From Allium sativum (Eukaryota > Streptophyta > Magnoliopsida > Asparagales > Amaryllidaceae): a stretch of DNA of 64,000 nt. A model generated the notes under the pieces. The model was not told where the DNA came from. It saw nothing but the letters and a program-made list of their open reading frames with translations, and searched no databases. How positions within the stretch are numbered: position 1 is the stretch's first letter; each line of letters opens with the position of its first letter. The stretch is taken from contig CM060915.1 in the NCBI GenBank assembly GCA_030737875.1, positions 634,758,786 through 634,822,785 of the forward strand, read 5' to 3'. The translations under genes were made by a program, and so were the position numbers. Shown one piece after another: positions 8,561 through 19,100 of this stretch.

Positions 8561-9602
8561 CATTAGAAACCCTAGTTACGCGTTCCTTTTCAGCAGTAAC
8601 CCACTTAGATGTATCACGATACCCTGGGACTTGGCAGGGTGGGGCACGATTACTGGGATGATAGTAAGCCACCAGAACGACGGCTGAGTAGGTGCGCCAT
8701 TGTAGGTTCAGGCGGACTATGGTCGTGCACGTAGTCCGGAGTTGAAAAAGCAGGAATTGGGCACCCGTAGATTTACACTGTGCGTGCTTGATTCGTGTCG
8801 GTGGTTGGCACCATAGGACTTGATACACCCTATGGTGGACCTAGCACAGGTAACTACATTTCAGGATAGGGCCGTATGACATAGACACATGACGAGCTAG
8901 AACTTGTAGGGAGCCGATCGATTAGTAGATCGTACCGTAGGACCCTATAATAGGTCACTTCATGATACTGGGCCAAGAGATCATTTCAGGGTTAATACTT
9001 GACATGGGTTAGAATACCAGTACAGTTGGTGCATCGTACCTTGAATATGCGATGCTAGATTTGACTTATCTTGTTATCTTAATTATCCTACTAGTTCTGT
9101 TATCATCCTTATGTTTAATTCCAGTTTTCACATATCATGTTACCTTTACCAGTTTTCATACTGAAAGTCACTAGGGCTTACCAGTATTTATGACTGACCC
9201 TTTTTCTTTCGCCTATTCTTCTTTCGTTCCCCCCCAAGGTTCTCAGGGAGGAAACACTAGCTCTTAGCTTGGATTTAGCTTGCTTTCTGACAGCTCATGT
9301 ACGGTTTGGTCTTGGGCTATGCTATGGATGCTTCTGCTATTTATGGGGAATAATTTACTTTTGTTATCTTAAGTTTATGCTTCTTTATTTGGAACTTGAT
9401 GTAATGGAATAATTTGTACCCTGGATATATGAGGTTTTGACTCTTTTCTTGGAAGTAATAAAACGTTGGTTTTTAATTTCTACCGCTACTTTATTTATGT
9501 TCTGTCTTGTGATATCTCTATGCATGTTTACCTATATAATACTCCACCAGAACTAGTGCATTCCCAATGTGAGTGACCCTAGCGGAGGTGGGGTGTTACA
9601 TT

Positions 9603-9614
9603 TGGTATCAGAGC
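9603..9614 (+). other. A primer-binding site
   Basis: TGGTATCAGAGC begins two bases after the LTR end. It complements the 3' end of plant initiator tRNA-Met and is the site where minus-strand DNA synthesis would start. Confidence 0.93.
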
Positions 9615-9788
9615 AGAAGGTTACCAGGCTGGGCAGAAGTTTTAAAAACCTTCCGAAACTATTTTCAAAACCATTTATAAAGAAGCATTTTTCAAGAAAA
9701 GTTTTATGTTTAAAAAGGCTATTCCCCAAGAAGCCATTAGCACTTTCCTTTGTTTCCTCGTTTGAATATTTTATTTTCGTTTTTTAGC

Positions 9789-10521
9789 ATGGCTGATCTT
9801 AACCTGCCAGAGGGAATACCCGTGTATGGATGGTTCTGGAGGTACTTAGAAGCCAGGGCCAACGACGTGGGCACGGCAGGCATCCCTCCTCCTCCTCCCC
9901 CAGTGGCCACGGTTCCTCCTCCTCCTGGTACCGCCTTTGCCAAAATATGCAAAGACTTTAAAGCAATGGGCGGCAAGAACTTCGTTGGAACTGAAACCTT
10001 TGTTGAGGCACGAAACTGGCTAAAGGAGACGGAAGACTTGTTCATTATCTTTGATATGGAGGACCATAGGAAAGTTCAGTTGGCGGCATGGTTGTTGAAA
10101 GAGGAAGCTGCATTTTGGTGGGAAGTCACCAACGCTACCAGGCCAGTTAAGACTTGGGAAGACTTTAGAGAGAGATTTGGGCTTAAATTCTTATCGTCAG
10201 CAGAAGAGAACCTTCAGATGGAAAGGTTCCTAGGACTCAAGCAAGGGGACATGTCTGTTAGGGAGTACGTGAATAAGTTTAATTAGCTTGCTCGGACTCA
10301 AGCAAGGGGACATGTCTGTTAGGGAGTACGTGAATAAGTTTAATTAGCTTGCTCGGTTCGGTTTGGATTTGGTTAACACAGCCCAGAAAAAGGCTGTATG
10401 CTTTGCTCGAGGATTGAACGAGCCACTACACAGCTTGGCCCTAACTCATATACCAATGGGGGCGACCTTTGAAAGCTTGGTGGATATGGCTCTACTTCAT
10501 GAGGAAGACAAGAATAGCAAG
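9789..10521 (+). pseudogene. A gag, 5' part
   Basis: Gag forms the cytoplasmic particle that packages element RNA. The start is the ATG at 9789, matching the conserved start of the related elements (MSEASEIPEG in B). A Pro-rich linker follows, then the retrotransposon gag domain with KAMGGKNFVGTETFVEARNW, VQLAAWLLKEEAAFWWEV and FLGLKQGDMSVREYVNKFN. TAG stops the frame after NKFN, where relatives have Gln (CAG). The stretch 10233-10293 is repeated at 10294-10354, duplicating this stop and shifting the frame. The frame then resumes (LARFGLDL, GLNEPLHSLALTHIPMGATF) up to LLHEEDKNSK, where B is inserted. Confidence 0.9.
10233..10354 (+). repeat. 61-bp tandem duplication inside A gag
   Basis: Two copies of a 61-base unit (starts 10233 and 10294) contain GGACATGTCTGTTAGGGAGT and the nonsense codon of AATTAGCTTGCT. 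The period is not a multiple of three. Identity of the copies suggests a recent event. Confidence 0.92.
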
Positions 10522-10852
10522 TGTAACACCTCGCAATTTTAAGTATAATTAAAAATGAAATAAAATATATGAAAATATGCTTATGATGGTAAATAATGGT
10601 GATGCATAAGAAGAATTAATTAATACATGAAAGAGAAGAAAAATTAGTTCGATAACGGTGTGTGTAACGGAAAAGATAGTAAAATGAGGATAATTAATTT
10701 AAGAATCAGGAATTAGGTAAAAAGGGCATTATCATTGCGTTCCTCTCGAAATTTTACATGAAATAGAGTCCGAGTTTTCGAAAATCGGAGTCCGGATGAA
10801 GAAGTTATGGCCTGTAGAAGATTCAGAAGGTTTCAGTCAGCACAGAACTGGG

Positions 10853-10967
10853 CAGGTCGACCTGGGGGTCGACCTGGGGGCCAGGTCGACCAGGGGGTCG
10901 ACCTGGGAGTCGACCTCCCCCATGGGGGTCGACTATAGTGTCGACCTCCCCCCTACAGGTCGACCTG
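10853..10967. promoter_or_regulatory. B LTR GTCGAC palindrome cluster
   Basis: Seven GTCGAC cores fall in about 115 bases, several as GGTCGACC with CTGGGGG or CTCCCCC linkers. CCAGGTCGACC and GGTCGACCTGG can pair, so the block is also self-complementary. It ends about 110 bases before the TATA box. The copy in the 3' LTR is at about 16466-16573 with some cores mutated. Confidence 0.6.
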
Positions 10968-11073
10968 GCCAGCCTGTTTCGGTCCAAAATACGTTTTTGA
11001 AGCCCAGGGACGATTTTTGATGGTCCGGATTGGTTTTAGGGTTAATCTGATGGCTGAAATGTATTGCTACACC

Positions 11074-11080
11074 TATAAAA
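11074..11080 (+). promoter_or_regulatory. B 5' LTR TATA box
   Basis: TATAAAA occurs in the context ACACCTATAAAAACAACC; the 3' LTR copy is at 16686. The spacing to the upstream palindrome cluster and to the downstream donor-like site (218 bases) matches A. Confidence 0.6.
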
Positions 11081-12299
11081 ACAACCTAAGACCTAGCCTT
11101 CCCTACACACAATTCTATTCTACTTCTTCTCTGCCTCTGTTCTAAATAAAAATAAAAATGGCGTCGCTACTCTGCTGGAATCAAAACTAGAAGCTAATCA
11201 ACATCAACCTAAGCAACTCAATTCAAATTAGAGATTAAAGCTTCTGCAACGATTCTACAACAATTAAAGTTCTTTCTTTAATCCAGCCAAGGCAAGTACA
11301 GTTATTTTCCGATATAAACGTTAATTCTAATTGTGACATGAATTGTAAATCTGAATCTGAGGTTGTATCTGTTTTTTTCTGTTTAGATCTATCTTATTTT
11401 GTATCTCTTTTCTCTTTCTGTTCTATAGCCAGGCTACCACGAGCCTGAGCCAATCTCATAAGAGATTTACCTACGCTAAAATGTTTGGGACAGTAAAATG
11501 AATGATGCATAAATTGGGCATGACCAATAGGTGACCGATTTAAGGAAAGAACATGGACTGTAGCTAGAACATAAATCTGAGACATATGACTGGACATGTT
11601 ATATCGTATTGAACATATGACTTGAGATAAAGAGAATATGGCTTAGGTATAAAGATTTACGTTAAAGTAGGACATCTATTAAATGTAAATAAACACCTAA
11701 GTAAGGGATCTTTGGGATATATGACATGCATAGTGATCGATGGCTATATTTGGTATAATTTATATGTGAATCTTTTGTACTTGGCAAGTTGTACTAAATT
11801 AGGACATGTAAATTATGACCATAATCTATGACATGTAAATTCAGTGCAAACGTGGGGTAGATGATCATAGTGTGAATCATGACAACTATTTAGGCATGCA
11901 AACTTAGGCCAAATTTATAACTAGGAAAGGTATGATTGTGAAACTTTAGGGAATGATTAAATCTATTATATTTGCCTAATTTGCTAGTTCTGCTATATTT
12001 GCCTAATCTGCTAGTTCTGTTATATTGCTTAATCTGCTAGTTCTGCTCTACTGCCTAGTCTGCTAGATTTGTTCATCTGCCAAATCTATCATCTGCTAAG
12101 TCTGTTGAAAATGCCAAATTCTGCTAAACTAAATCTATTGAGATGCCTAATCTGTTATCTGCTATATCTGTTGAGTTGATATAATTAGTCCGCCATTGAC
12201 ATAATCTGAATTGACTATAGTTATGAATAGTTAACATGTATATTAGGCGTGGGTATAAATGGTAAATCATTAATTAATTGGCCGCAAAGATAAACATGG

Positions 12300-12507
12300 C
12301 TAACTCGGGGTTAGAATGAGTTTGCGACGTAATTCTGCCCGGAACCGCCCGACATATTCCAGTGGTCGCAAACAATAGGTTCTAATGTGAGAAGTTAGTC
12401 ATAACTTGCTTGAAACCCGAGGTTAGATTCAGTTTGCGACAGAAACCTGCCCGGAACCAACCGGCCTAACCAGTAGCCGCAAACTGTCAGTCTAATGTGA
12501 GAGGTTT
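12300..12507 (+). promoter_or_regulatory. Twin long hairpins in B 5' LTR
   Basis: Hairpin 1 (12300-12398) pairs CTAACT/AGTTAG, TTAGAA/TTCTAA and GTTTGCGAC/GTCGCAAAC. Hairpin 2 (12413-12507) pairs AAACC/GGTTT, TTAGA/TCTAA and GTTTGCG/CGCAAAC. Loops contain CTGCCCGGAACC. Stem sequences differ from those of A while the pairing is kept. The 3' LTR copy is at 17912-18119. Confidence 0.82.
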
Positions 12508-14011
12508 GGGCATTAATATTTAATTAATGAAAATATGAGATAATTATGATGTCTAAAACGTGTTGGGTAAGGTTAAACCAATTGGACCAATGAATCTGAT
12601 AAACCCGTTTCGTGAATTCATAGGCCCAATACAAAGTCAGATAATCTGTAACCAGTTAATCTGTAAGTCTGTTAATCTGTAACCAGTTAATCTGTAAGCC
12701 TGTTAATCCGAACAGCTGATCCATTAGTCTGAAAACCTGTTAACTTGATTATCTGATCTGTGAACTAGTTAATCTAAATTTTGTATGTCTGAAACTTGTA
12801 GGCAAGTTAAGCTGAAATCTGTTAGTCCGGGGACACAAGGTTAGGAGGGGAATTACTTGTGTCATCTGTTGTTTGGGACCCATATTAGTCACTAACCCTT
12901 TCTGGTATCAAAACTTTGACCGAATAGTAAGTAGGGTCCGGGCACGCTTACTGAACTAATTATAAGCGGTTCATTCTGATAATGGCGAGGGGTGTTGATG
13001 GTGCTTTCCAACCGGGTCATGTGCGTGCATGGATCCCGGTTTGCCTCTGAGGATGTAAGACGCCGTGACATCTGTAAATAGGTTTGTTCCAATTGGTTGT
13101 CACTTTAGGGAGTGATACACCCTACTGTGGGGCCGACACAGGATATTTATGTATTAGGGAGTCGATCGCTTGGGGTAGGGTTTTAGGGTACACTTAGTTC
13201 TGTCTGTTTTTGTTGGTACCGTCTGTTTCTGTTGGGTGGTAACACCTGTCTGTTTCTGCGTGGTAACGTCTGTTCGGGTGGTAAAGGCCCATTACTAGTG
13301 TACACCTAATTCTACATTCTGTTTCCGTAGGGATTAATCTGTTTCTGCTTTTTTCTGTTTCTGATCGGGTAGTAAAGGCCCATTATTAGCATTCTGTTTT
13401 TGTTAAATTATTCTGTACCCGTTTCTGTTTCAGTTGAGACATTAGGGTGACACCTAATTCTGTTATACTAGTATTAGTGCAGAGAAGTGTAAAACAATAG
13501 CTTATATCATTTCGTTCTTCTGTTATATCTGTTACAGTTATCTCTCATCCAGTTTTATTTTCATGTCATGTTATTATTATCTGTTCATAACTGAAAATCA
13601 CTGGACTTGCCAGACTTTTTGTCTGACCCTTGTTGTTTCGCCTCCTTTCTTCCATTTCCCCCCAGGTTATCCAAGGAGGGAATACTTTAGCTTGATCCGG
13701 ATTTCTTCTGCTTGAAGTGCTTAAAGTATGGCTTGGCTCTGTATAGCTTCTGTTCTATGGGGATTATGATTTTAAACTATGCATTCTGAAGGCTTTTGTA
13801 CAAGACTGATATTTTGTACTTGAATTCTGATAATGTGATTTGAAAGGATGTAACCAAGTTTATTTCGGTTTCTGTTGAAATAAAGTTATAATTTTTTTTT
13901 CAAGTACTATTTTATCTGTCTTGTAAGTTTCTGTTCTGTTTACTAAAATACTCCACCAAAGTTAAGGCATTCCCTTTGTGAGTGACCTTAACGGAGGTGG
14001 GGTGTTACACT

Positions 14012-14023
14012 TGGTATCAGAGC
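14012..14023 (+). other. B primer-binding site
   Basis: TGGTATCAGAGC lies two bases after the 5' LTR, the same initiator tRNA-Met type as in A. Confidence 0.93.
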
Positions 14024-14188
14024 TGAAGGTTACCAGATTGGGTAAAGTTTTTGAAAACTATTTTCAAAAAGGTTTTGAAAGGAAGTATTTTCAAAAATAA
14101 AGCTTATTTTGAAAAACATGATCCCCAAGAGCCATATATCTTTCCTTCTGTCCTTTTTGTATTGAATCTTTCCTTTTTTCGTTTCAGC

Positions 14189-15102
14189 ATGTCTGAAGCA
14201 TCTGAGATACCAGAGGGTGTTCATGTACCCAGTTGGTTTCGTCAATATCTTGAGGCTAGGACCGCCGCCGCAGGTCCAGCAAATGATCCCCCTCCTCCTC
14301 CGCCCTCTTCTCGTGCAATTGCTTTCTCAAAGATCCGTAGAGATTTTAGGGCCATGGGTGGAAAGGATTTCAAGGGAACTGAATCATTCGTCGAAGCGAG
14401 GAACTGGCTCAAAGTAACTGAGGATCTATTCGTTATCTTCGAGGTGGACGATAGGCAGAAGGTACAGTTGGCGGTATGGCTGCTCAAAGAAGAAGCTTCC
14501 TACTGGTGGGAAGTCACTAACGCCGAGAGGCCGGTTGAGACATGGATGGATTTCAGAACAAGGTTTGAGACAAAATTTCTCTCGCAAGCTGAATGGAGTT
14601 TACAACTGGAAAAGTTCTTATCTCTTAAGCAAGGAAGTATGACGGTCAAGGAATACGTCAACCAGTTCAACCAACTAGCTAGGTTCGGATTGGATTTAGT
14701 CAACACTCGGCATAAAAAGGCTCTCTGCTTTGTTAAAGGATTGAACGAGCCACTGCACAGCCTAGCCATGACCCACGTACCCATGGGAGCGACTTACGAG
14801 AAATTGGTGGACATGGCACTACTGCACGAGGAAGACAAGGGCCCGAAAGAGACAAAGAAGGAAGAACCACAGAATAAGAAAGCATGGCCCAAAAAGGAAA
14901 CACAAAAGAAGGATGAGAAGTCTGAAGATAAGAAAGGGAAAAGTGCTTTACTTGTGGGAGCTCGACTCATCTGAACAAGGATTGCAGAAAAAGGAAAGGC
15001 ACTTGCTTCAACTGTGGAGAGATGGGACACTTCACTAGGGACTGCCCGAAGAAACGAGGGCAAGGAGGGCAGGCGAACACTCTTGAGGCTAGTGGCTAGG
15101 AT
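14189..15102 (+). pseudogene. B gag with zinc knuckles (one frameshift)
   Basis: The start ATG at 14189 opens MSEASEIPEGVHVPSWFRQY, followed by a Pro linker. The gag domain includes RAMGGKDFKGTESFVEARNW, EEASYWWEV and LSLKQGSMTVKEYVNQFNQL, then a Lys-rich tail. The frame is open to 14974, but the conserved frame shifts near 14935-14941: two CCHC knuckles (CFTCGSSTHLNKDC and CFNCGEMGHFTRDC) lie in the next frame up to a TAG near 15100. Gag is otherwise intact, unlike A, G and C, so particle formation may have been the last function under selection. The knuckles bind RNA in this family. Confidence 0.9.
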
Positions 15103-15420
15103 AGAAATAGGAAAATTTCTATAGTAGGTTTAATTTCTTTATCTGATTATGGAGTTAAGACTTTTTCTGATTCTGGTATTTTGATTTTGTAATCGATACT
15201 CTGCACTTTAATACTAGTATTATTTCTGAATTCCGCTGTAGACTCAGACCCATAAGGGTTATGGCTCATCTGTTTGAGGTTGGGGTTTGAGGGATATCTG
15301 TGTTAGGCGTCAAGTATGACGCATACATTCTGAGTTTTCGTGGGGTATGATTTTATCATGCTTAACTTCCTAAGAGCCATTAGGGAACCTGATCTGTATT
15401 AGTAGTCTGTAAATATCTGA
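15103..15420 (+). pseudogene. B decayed protease remnant
   Basis: Frames here keep weak likeness to the protease part of the relatives: DRNRKISIVGLISLSDYGVK, then FSDSG where others have FDSGA, then LHFNT and VKYDAYIL. Several stops and indels break it. RT does not follow; the sequence passes directly to 3' noncoding sequence, so pol is deleted downstream. Confidence 0.6.
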
Positions 15421-16132
15421 ATACTTCTGATAAGATTTCCAGTTTTGACATTGTCTAAAGAGGGTAATCCTCTGGGTGTCAATTTGATGTTGGTTTCGGT
15501 CTTCGGGGCCGATACTTAGGACCCATGCCTAATGGGAACCAAGTTTTTGTTCTATCTGTACTCGCTTCCATCATTCGACTGTATCCTATCGATCGAATCT
15601 TCGAACTTTAGGTAGAAACTAATGGGTGTAAACATCTGTTTGACACATGTTATGTTTGATGGTTGCAAGTGGATGCAAGTGGTTGCTAGTGGTTGCCCGT
15701 GGATGCATATACACACACTAGGCACTAGATCAGCTTGAAAACACTCTCATACTGCATATGGATGTGTGAGCATTTTTAATTTTTGTGGATACAAAATGAT
15801 TGACTCAGCACATGGATGTTGCATATGACTGAATGGTTGTGCACCCATATAGGAATGATATGTATCGAGTAGGAAAATTGCATACATGTTGGACTCATGG
15901 CACTGGCATAATTCGCATTAAGGAGGTCAACCGAATCAGTGGACCGCCTGATCTTTGCATTAGACAAGGAACATATACACACACTTCTTGCATATGTTCA
16001 TACAGCATTAGAAATCTCTTAAGGACAATGAATGCCTATGATTGGTGATTGAGTAGATGGATGATTGGATGGTAGGACACATTCTTCTTAACTTGAAGAT
16101 TTCGGGGACGAAATCCTTTAAGGAGGGGAGAA
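15421..16132 (+). other. B 3' noncoding region, hairpin and polypurine tract
   Basis: It contains TGGTTGCAAGTGGATGCAAG-like short repeats (15660-15710), CACTAGATC, an AGGAGGTC/GACCGCC inverted pair (15920-15950), the hairpin GATTTCGGGGACGAAATC (16098-16115) and the purine tract AAGGAGGGGAGAA directly before the 3' LTR. Similar sequence precedes the 3' LTRs of A, C and G. Confidence 0.75.
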
Positions 16133-19100
16133 TGTAACACCCCGCATTTTTAAGTATAATTAAAAATGAAATAAAATATATGAAAATATGCTTATGATAG
16201 GTAAATAATGGTGATGCGTAAGAAGAATTAATTAATACATGAAAGAGAAGAAAAATTAGTTCGATAACGGTGTGTGTAACGGAAAAGATAGTAAAATGAG
16301 GATAATTAATTTAAGAATCAGGTATTAGGTAAAATGGGCATTACCATTGCGTTCCTCTCGAAATTTTACATGAAATAGAGTCTGAGTTTTCGAAAATCGG
16401 AGTCCGGATGAAGAAGTTATGGCCTGTAGAAGATTCAGAAGGTTTCGGTCAGCACAGAACTGGGTAGGTTGACCTGGGGGTCGACCTGGGGGCCAGGTCG
16501 ACCAGGGGGTCGAGCTGGGAGTCGATCTCCCCCATGGGGGTCGACTATAGTGTCGACCTCCCCCCTACAGGTCGACTTGGTCGGCCTGTTTCGGTCCAGA
16601 ACACGTTTTTGAAGCCCAGGGACGATTTTTGATGGTCTGGATTGGTTTTAGGGTTAATCTGATGGCTGAAATGAATTGCTACACCTATAAAAACAACCTA
16701 AGACCTAGCCTTCCCTACACACAATTATATTCTTCTTCTTCTCTGCCTCTGTTCTAAATATAAATAAAAATGGCGTCGCTACTCTGCTGGAATCAAAACT
16801 AGAAGCTAATCAACATCAACCTAAGCAACTCAATTCAAATTAGAGATTAAAGCTTCTGCAACGATTCTACAACAATTAAAGTTCTTTCTTTAATCCAACC
16901 AAGGCAAGTACAGTTACTTTCCGATATAAACGTTAATTCTAATTGTGACATGAATTGTAAATCTAAATCTGAGGTTGTATCTGTTCTGTTCTGTTTAGAT
17001 CTATCTTATTTTGTATCTCTTTCCTCTTTCTGTTCTATAGCCAGGCTACCACGAGCCTGAGCCAATCTCATAAGAGATTTACCTACGCTAAAATGTTTGG
17101 GACAGTAAAATGAATGATGCATAAATTGGGCATGACCAATAGGTGATCGATTTGAGGAAAGAACATGGACTGTAGCTAGAACATAAATCTGAGACATATG
17201 ACTGGACATGTTATATCGTATTGAACATATGACTTGAGATAAAGAGAATATGGCTTAGGTATAAAGATTTACATTAAAGTAGGACATCTATTAAATGTAA
17301 ATAAACACCTAAGTAAGGGATCTTTGGGATATATGACATGCATAGTTATCGATGGCTATATTTGGTATAATTTATATGTGAATCTTTTGTACTAGGCAAG
17401 TTGAACTAAATTAGGACATGTAAATTATGACCATAATCTATGACATGTAAATTCAGTGCAAACGTGGGGTAGATGATCATAGTGTGAATCATGACAACTA
17501 TTTAGGCATGCAAACTTAGGCCAAATTTATAATTAGGCAAGGTATGCTTGTGAAACTTTAGGGAATGATTAAATCTGTTATATTTGCCTAATTTGCTAGT
17601 TCGGCTATATTTGCCTAATCTGCTAGTTCTGTTATATTGCTTAATCTGCTTGTTCTGCTCTACTGCCTAGTCTGCTAGATTTGTTCATCTGCCAAATCTA
17701 TCATCTGCTAAGTCTGTTGAAAATGCCAAATTCTGCTAAACTAAATCTGTTGAGATGCCTAATCTGTTATCTGCTATATCTGTTGAGTTGATATAATTAG
17801 TCCGCCATTGACATAATCTGAATTGACTATAGTTATGAATAGTTAATATGTATATTAGGCGTGGGTATAAATGGTAAATCATTAATTAATTGGCCGTAAA
17901 GATAAACATGGCTAACTCGAGGTTAGAATGAGTATGCGACGTAATTCTGCCCGGACCCGCCCGACATATTCCAGTGGTCGCAAACAATAGGTTCTAATGT
18001 GAGAAGTTAGTCATAACGTGCTTGAAACCCGAGGTTAGATTCAGTTTGCGACAGAAACCTGCCCGGAACCAACCGACCTAACCAGTAGCCGCAAACTGTC
18101 AGTCTAATGTGAGAGGTTTGGGCATTAATATTTAATTAATGAAAATCTGAAATAATTATGATGTCTAAAACGTGTTGGGTGAGGTTAAACCAATTGGACC
18201 AATGAATTTGATAAACCCGTTTCGTGAATCCGTAGGCCCAATACAAAGTCAGATAATCTGTAACCAGTTAATCTGTAAGTCTGTTAATCTATAACCAGTT
18301 AATCTGTAAGTTGTTAATCCAAACATCTGATCCGTTAGTCTGAAAACCTGTTAACTTGATTATCTGATCTGTGAACTAGTTAATCTAAATTTTGTATGTA
18401 TTAAACTTGTAGGCAAGTTAAGCTGAAATCTGTTAGTCCGGGGACACAAGGTTAGGAGGGGAATTACTTGTGTCATCTGTTGTTTGGGACCCATATTAGT
18501 CAGTAACCCTTTCTGGTATCAAAACTTTGACCGAACAATAAGTAGGGTCCGGGCACGCTTACTGAACTAATTATAAGCGGTTCATTCTGATAATGGCGAG
18601 GGGTGTTGATGGTGCGTTCCAACCGGGTCATGTGCGTGCATGGATCCCGGTCTGCCTCTGAGGATGTAAGACGCCGTCACATCTGTAAATAGGTCTGTGC
18701 CAATTGGTTGTCACTTTAGGGAGTGATACACCCTACTGTGGGGCCGACACAGGATATTTATGTATTAAGGAGCCGATCGCTTGGGGTAGGGTTTTAGGGT
18801 ACACTTAGTTTTGTCTGTTTTTGTTGGTACCGTCTGTTTCTGTTGGGTGGTAACACCTGTCTGTTTCTGCGTGGTACCGTCTGTTCAGGTGGTAAAGGCC
18901 CATTACTAGTGTACACCTAATTCTACATTCTGTTTTCGTAGGGATTAATCTGTTTCTGCTTCTGTCTGTTTCTGATCGGGTAGTAAAGGCCCATTATTAG
19001 AATTCTGTTTCTGTTAAATTATTCTGTACCCATTTCTGTTTTAGTTGAGACACTAGGGTGACACCTAATTCTGTAATACTAGTATTAGTGCAGAGAAGTG

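Larger units (their letters stand above)
6832..9600 (+). repeat. A 5' LTR (2769 bp)
   Basis: The pair is at 23935-26705 (2771 bp). Copies differ at scattered bases and a few small indels, judged by eye to be a few per cent. In order it holds a TCGAAAATCGGAG block (6965-6985), a GTCGAC cluster (7092-7171), TATA at 7257, a donor-like GTAAG at 7471, two long hairpins (8175-8272, 8288-8378), three GGGTTAAG repeats (8408-8560), an acceptor-like AG at 9237-9238, AATAAA at 9457 and a terminal hairpin (9541-9600). ORFs inside it exist in both copies only because the LTR is duplicated. Confidence 0.95.
10522..14009 (+). repeat. B 5' LTR (3488 bp)
   Basis: It begins TGTAACACCTCGC and ends GGGTGTTACA. 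Contents in order: a TCGAAAATCGGAG block (about 10775-10791), a GTCGAC cluster (10853-10967), TATA at 11074, a GC-type donor-like AG/GCAAGT at 11292, a TCTGCTA-rich stretch (11960-12180), twin hairpins (12300-12398, 12413-12507), TCTGTTAATCTG repeats (12640-12720), an acceptor-like AG at 13664-13665, AATAAA at 13879 and the terminal hairpin (13950-14009). Confidence 0.95.

Noticed and set aside
9603..9614. tRNA-like match at the primer-binding sites
   Set aside because: Only the 12-base complement of a tRNA end; no cloverleaf around it.
10796..11020. ORF with VDLG repeats
   Set aside because: Produced by the GTCGAC palindrome cluster in the B LTR; it ends in noncoding sequence and is not conserved in frame.
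11394..11597. Minus-strand ORF MSSHMSQIYVLATV repeated at 17006-17209
   Set aside because: Same position in both B LTRs; no likeness to a protein family and on the antisense strand of the LTR.
14051..14188. Upstream extension of B gag from an ATG at 14051
   Set aside because: The stretch is Lys/Phe-rich leader translation; the ATG at 14189 matches the start and PEG motif shared with A (9789) and C (48259).
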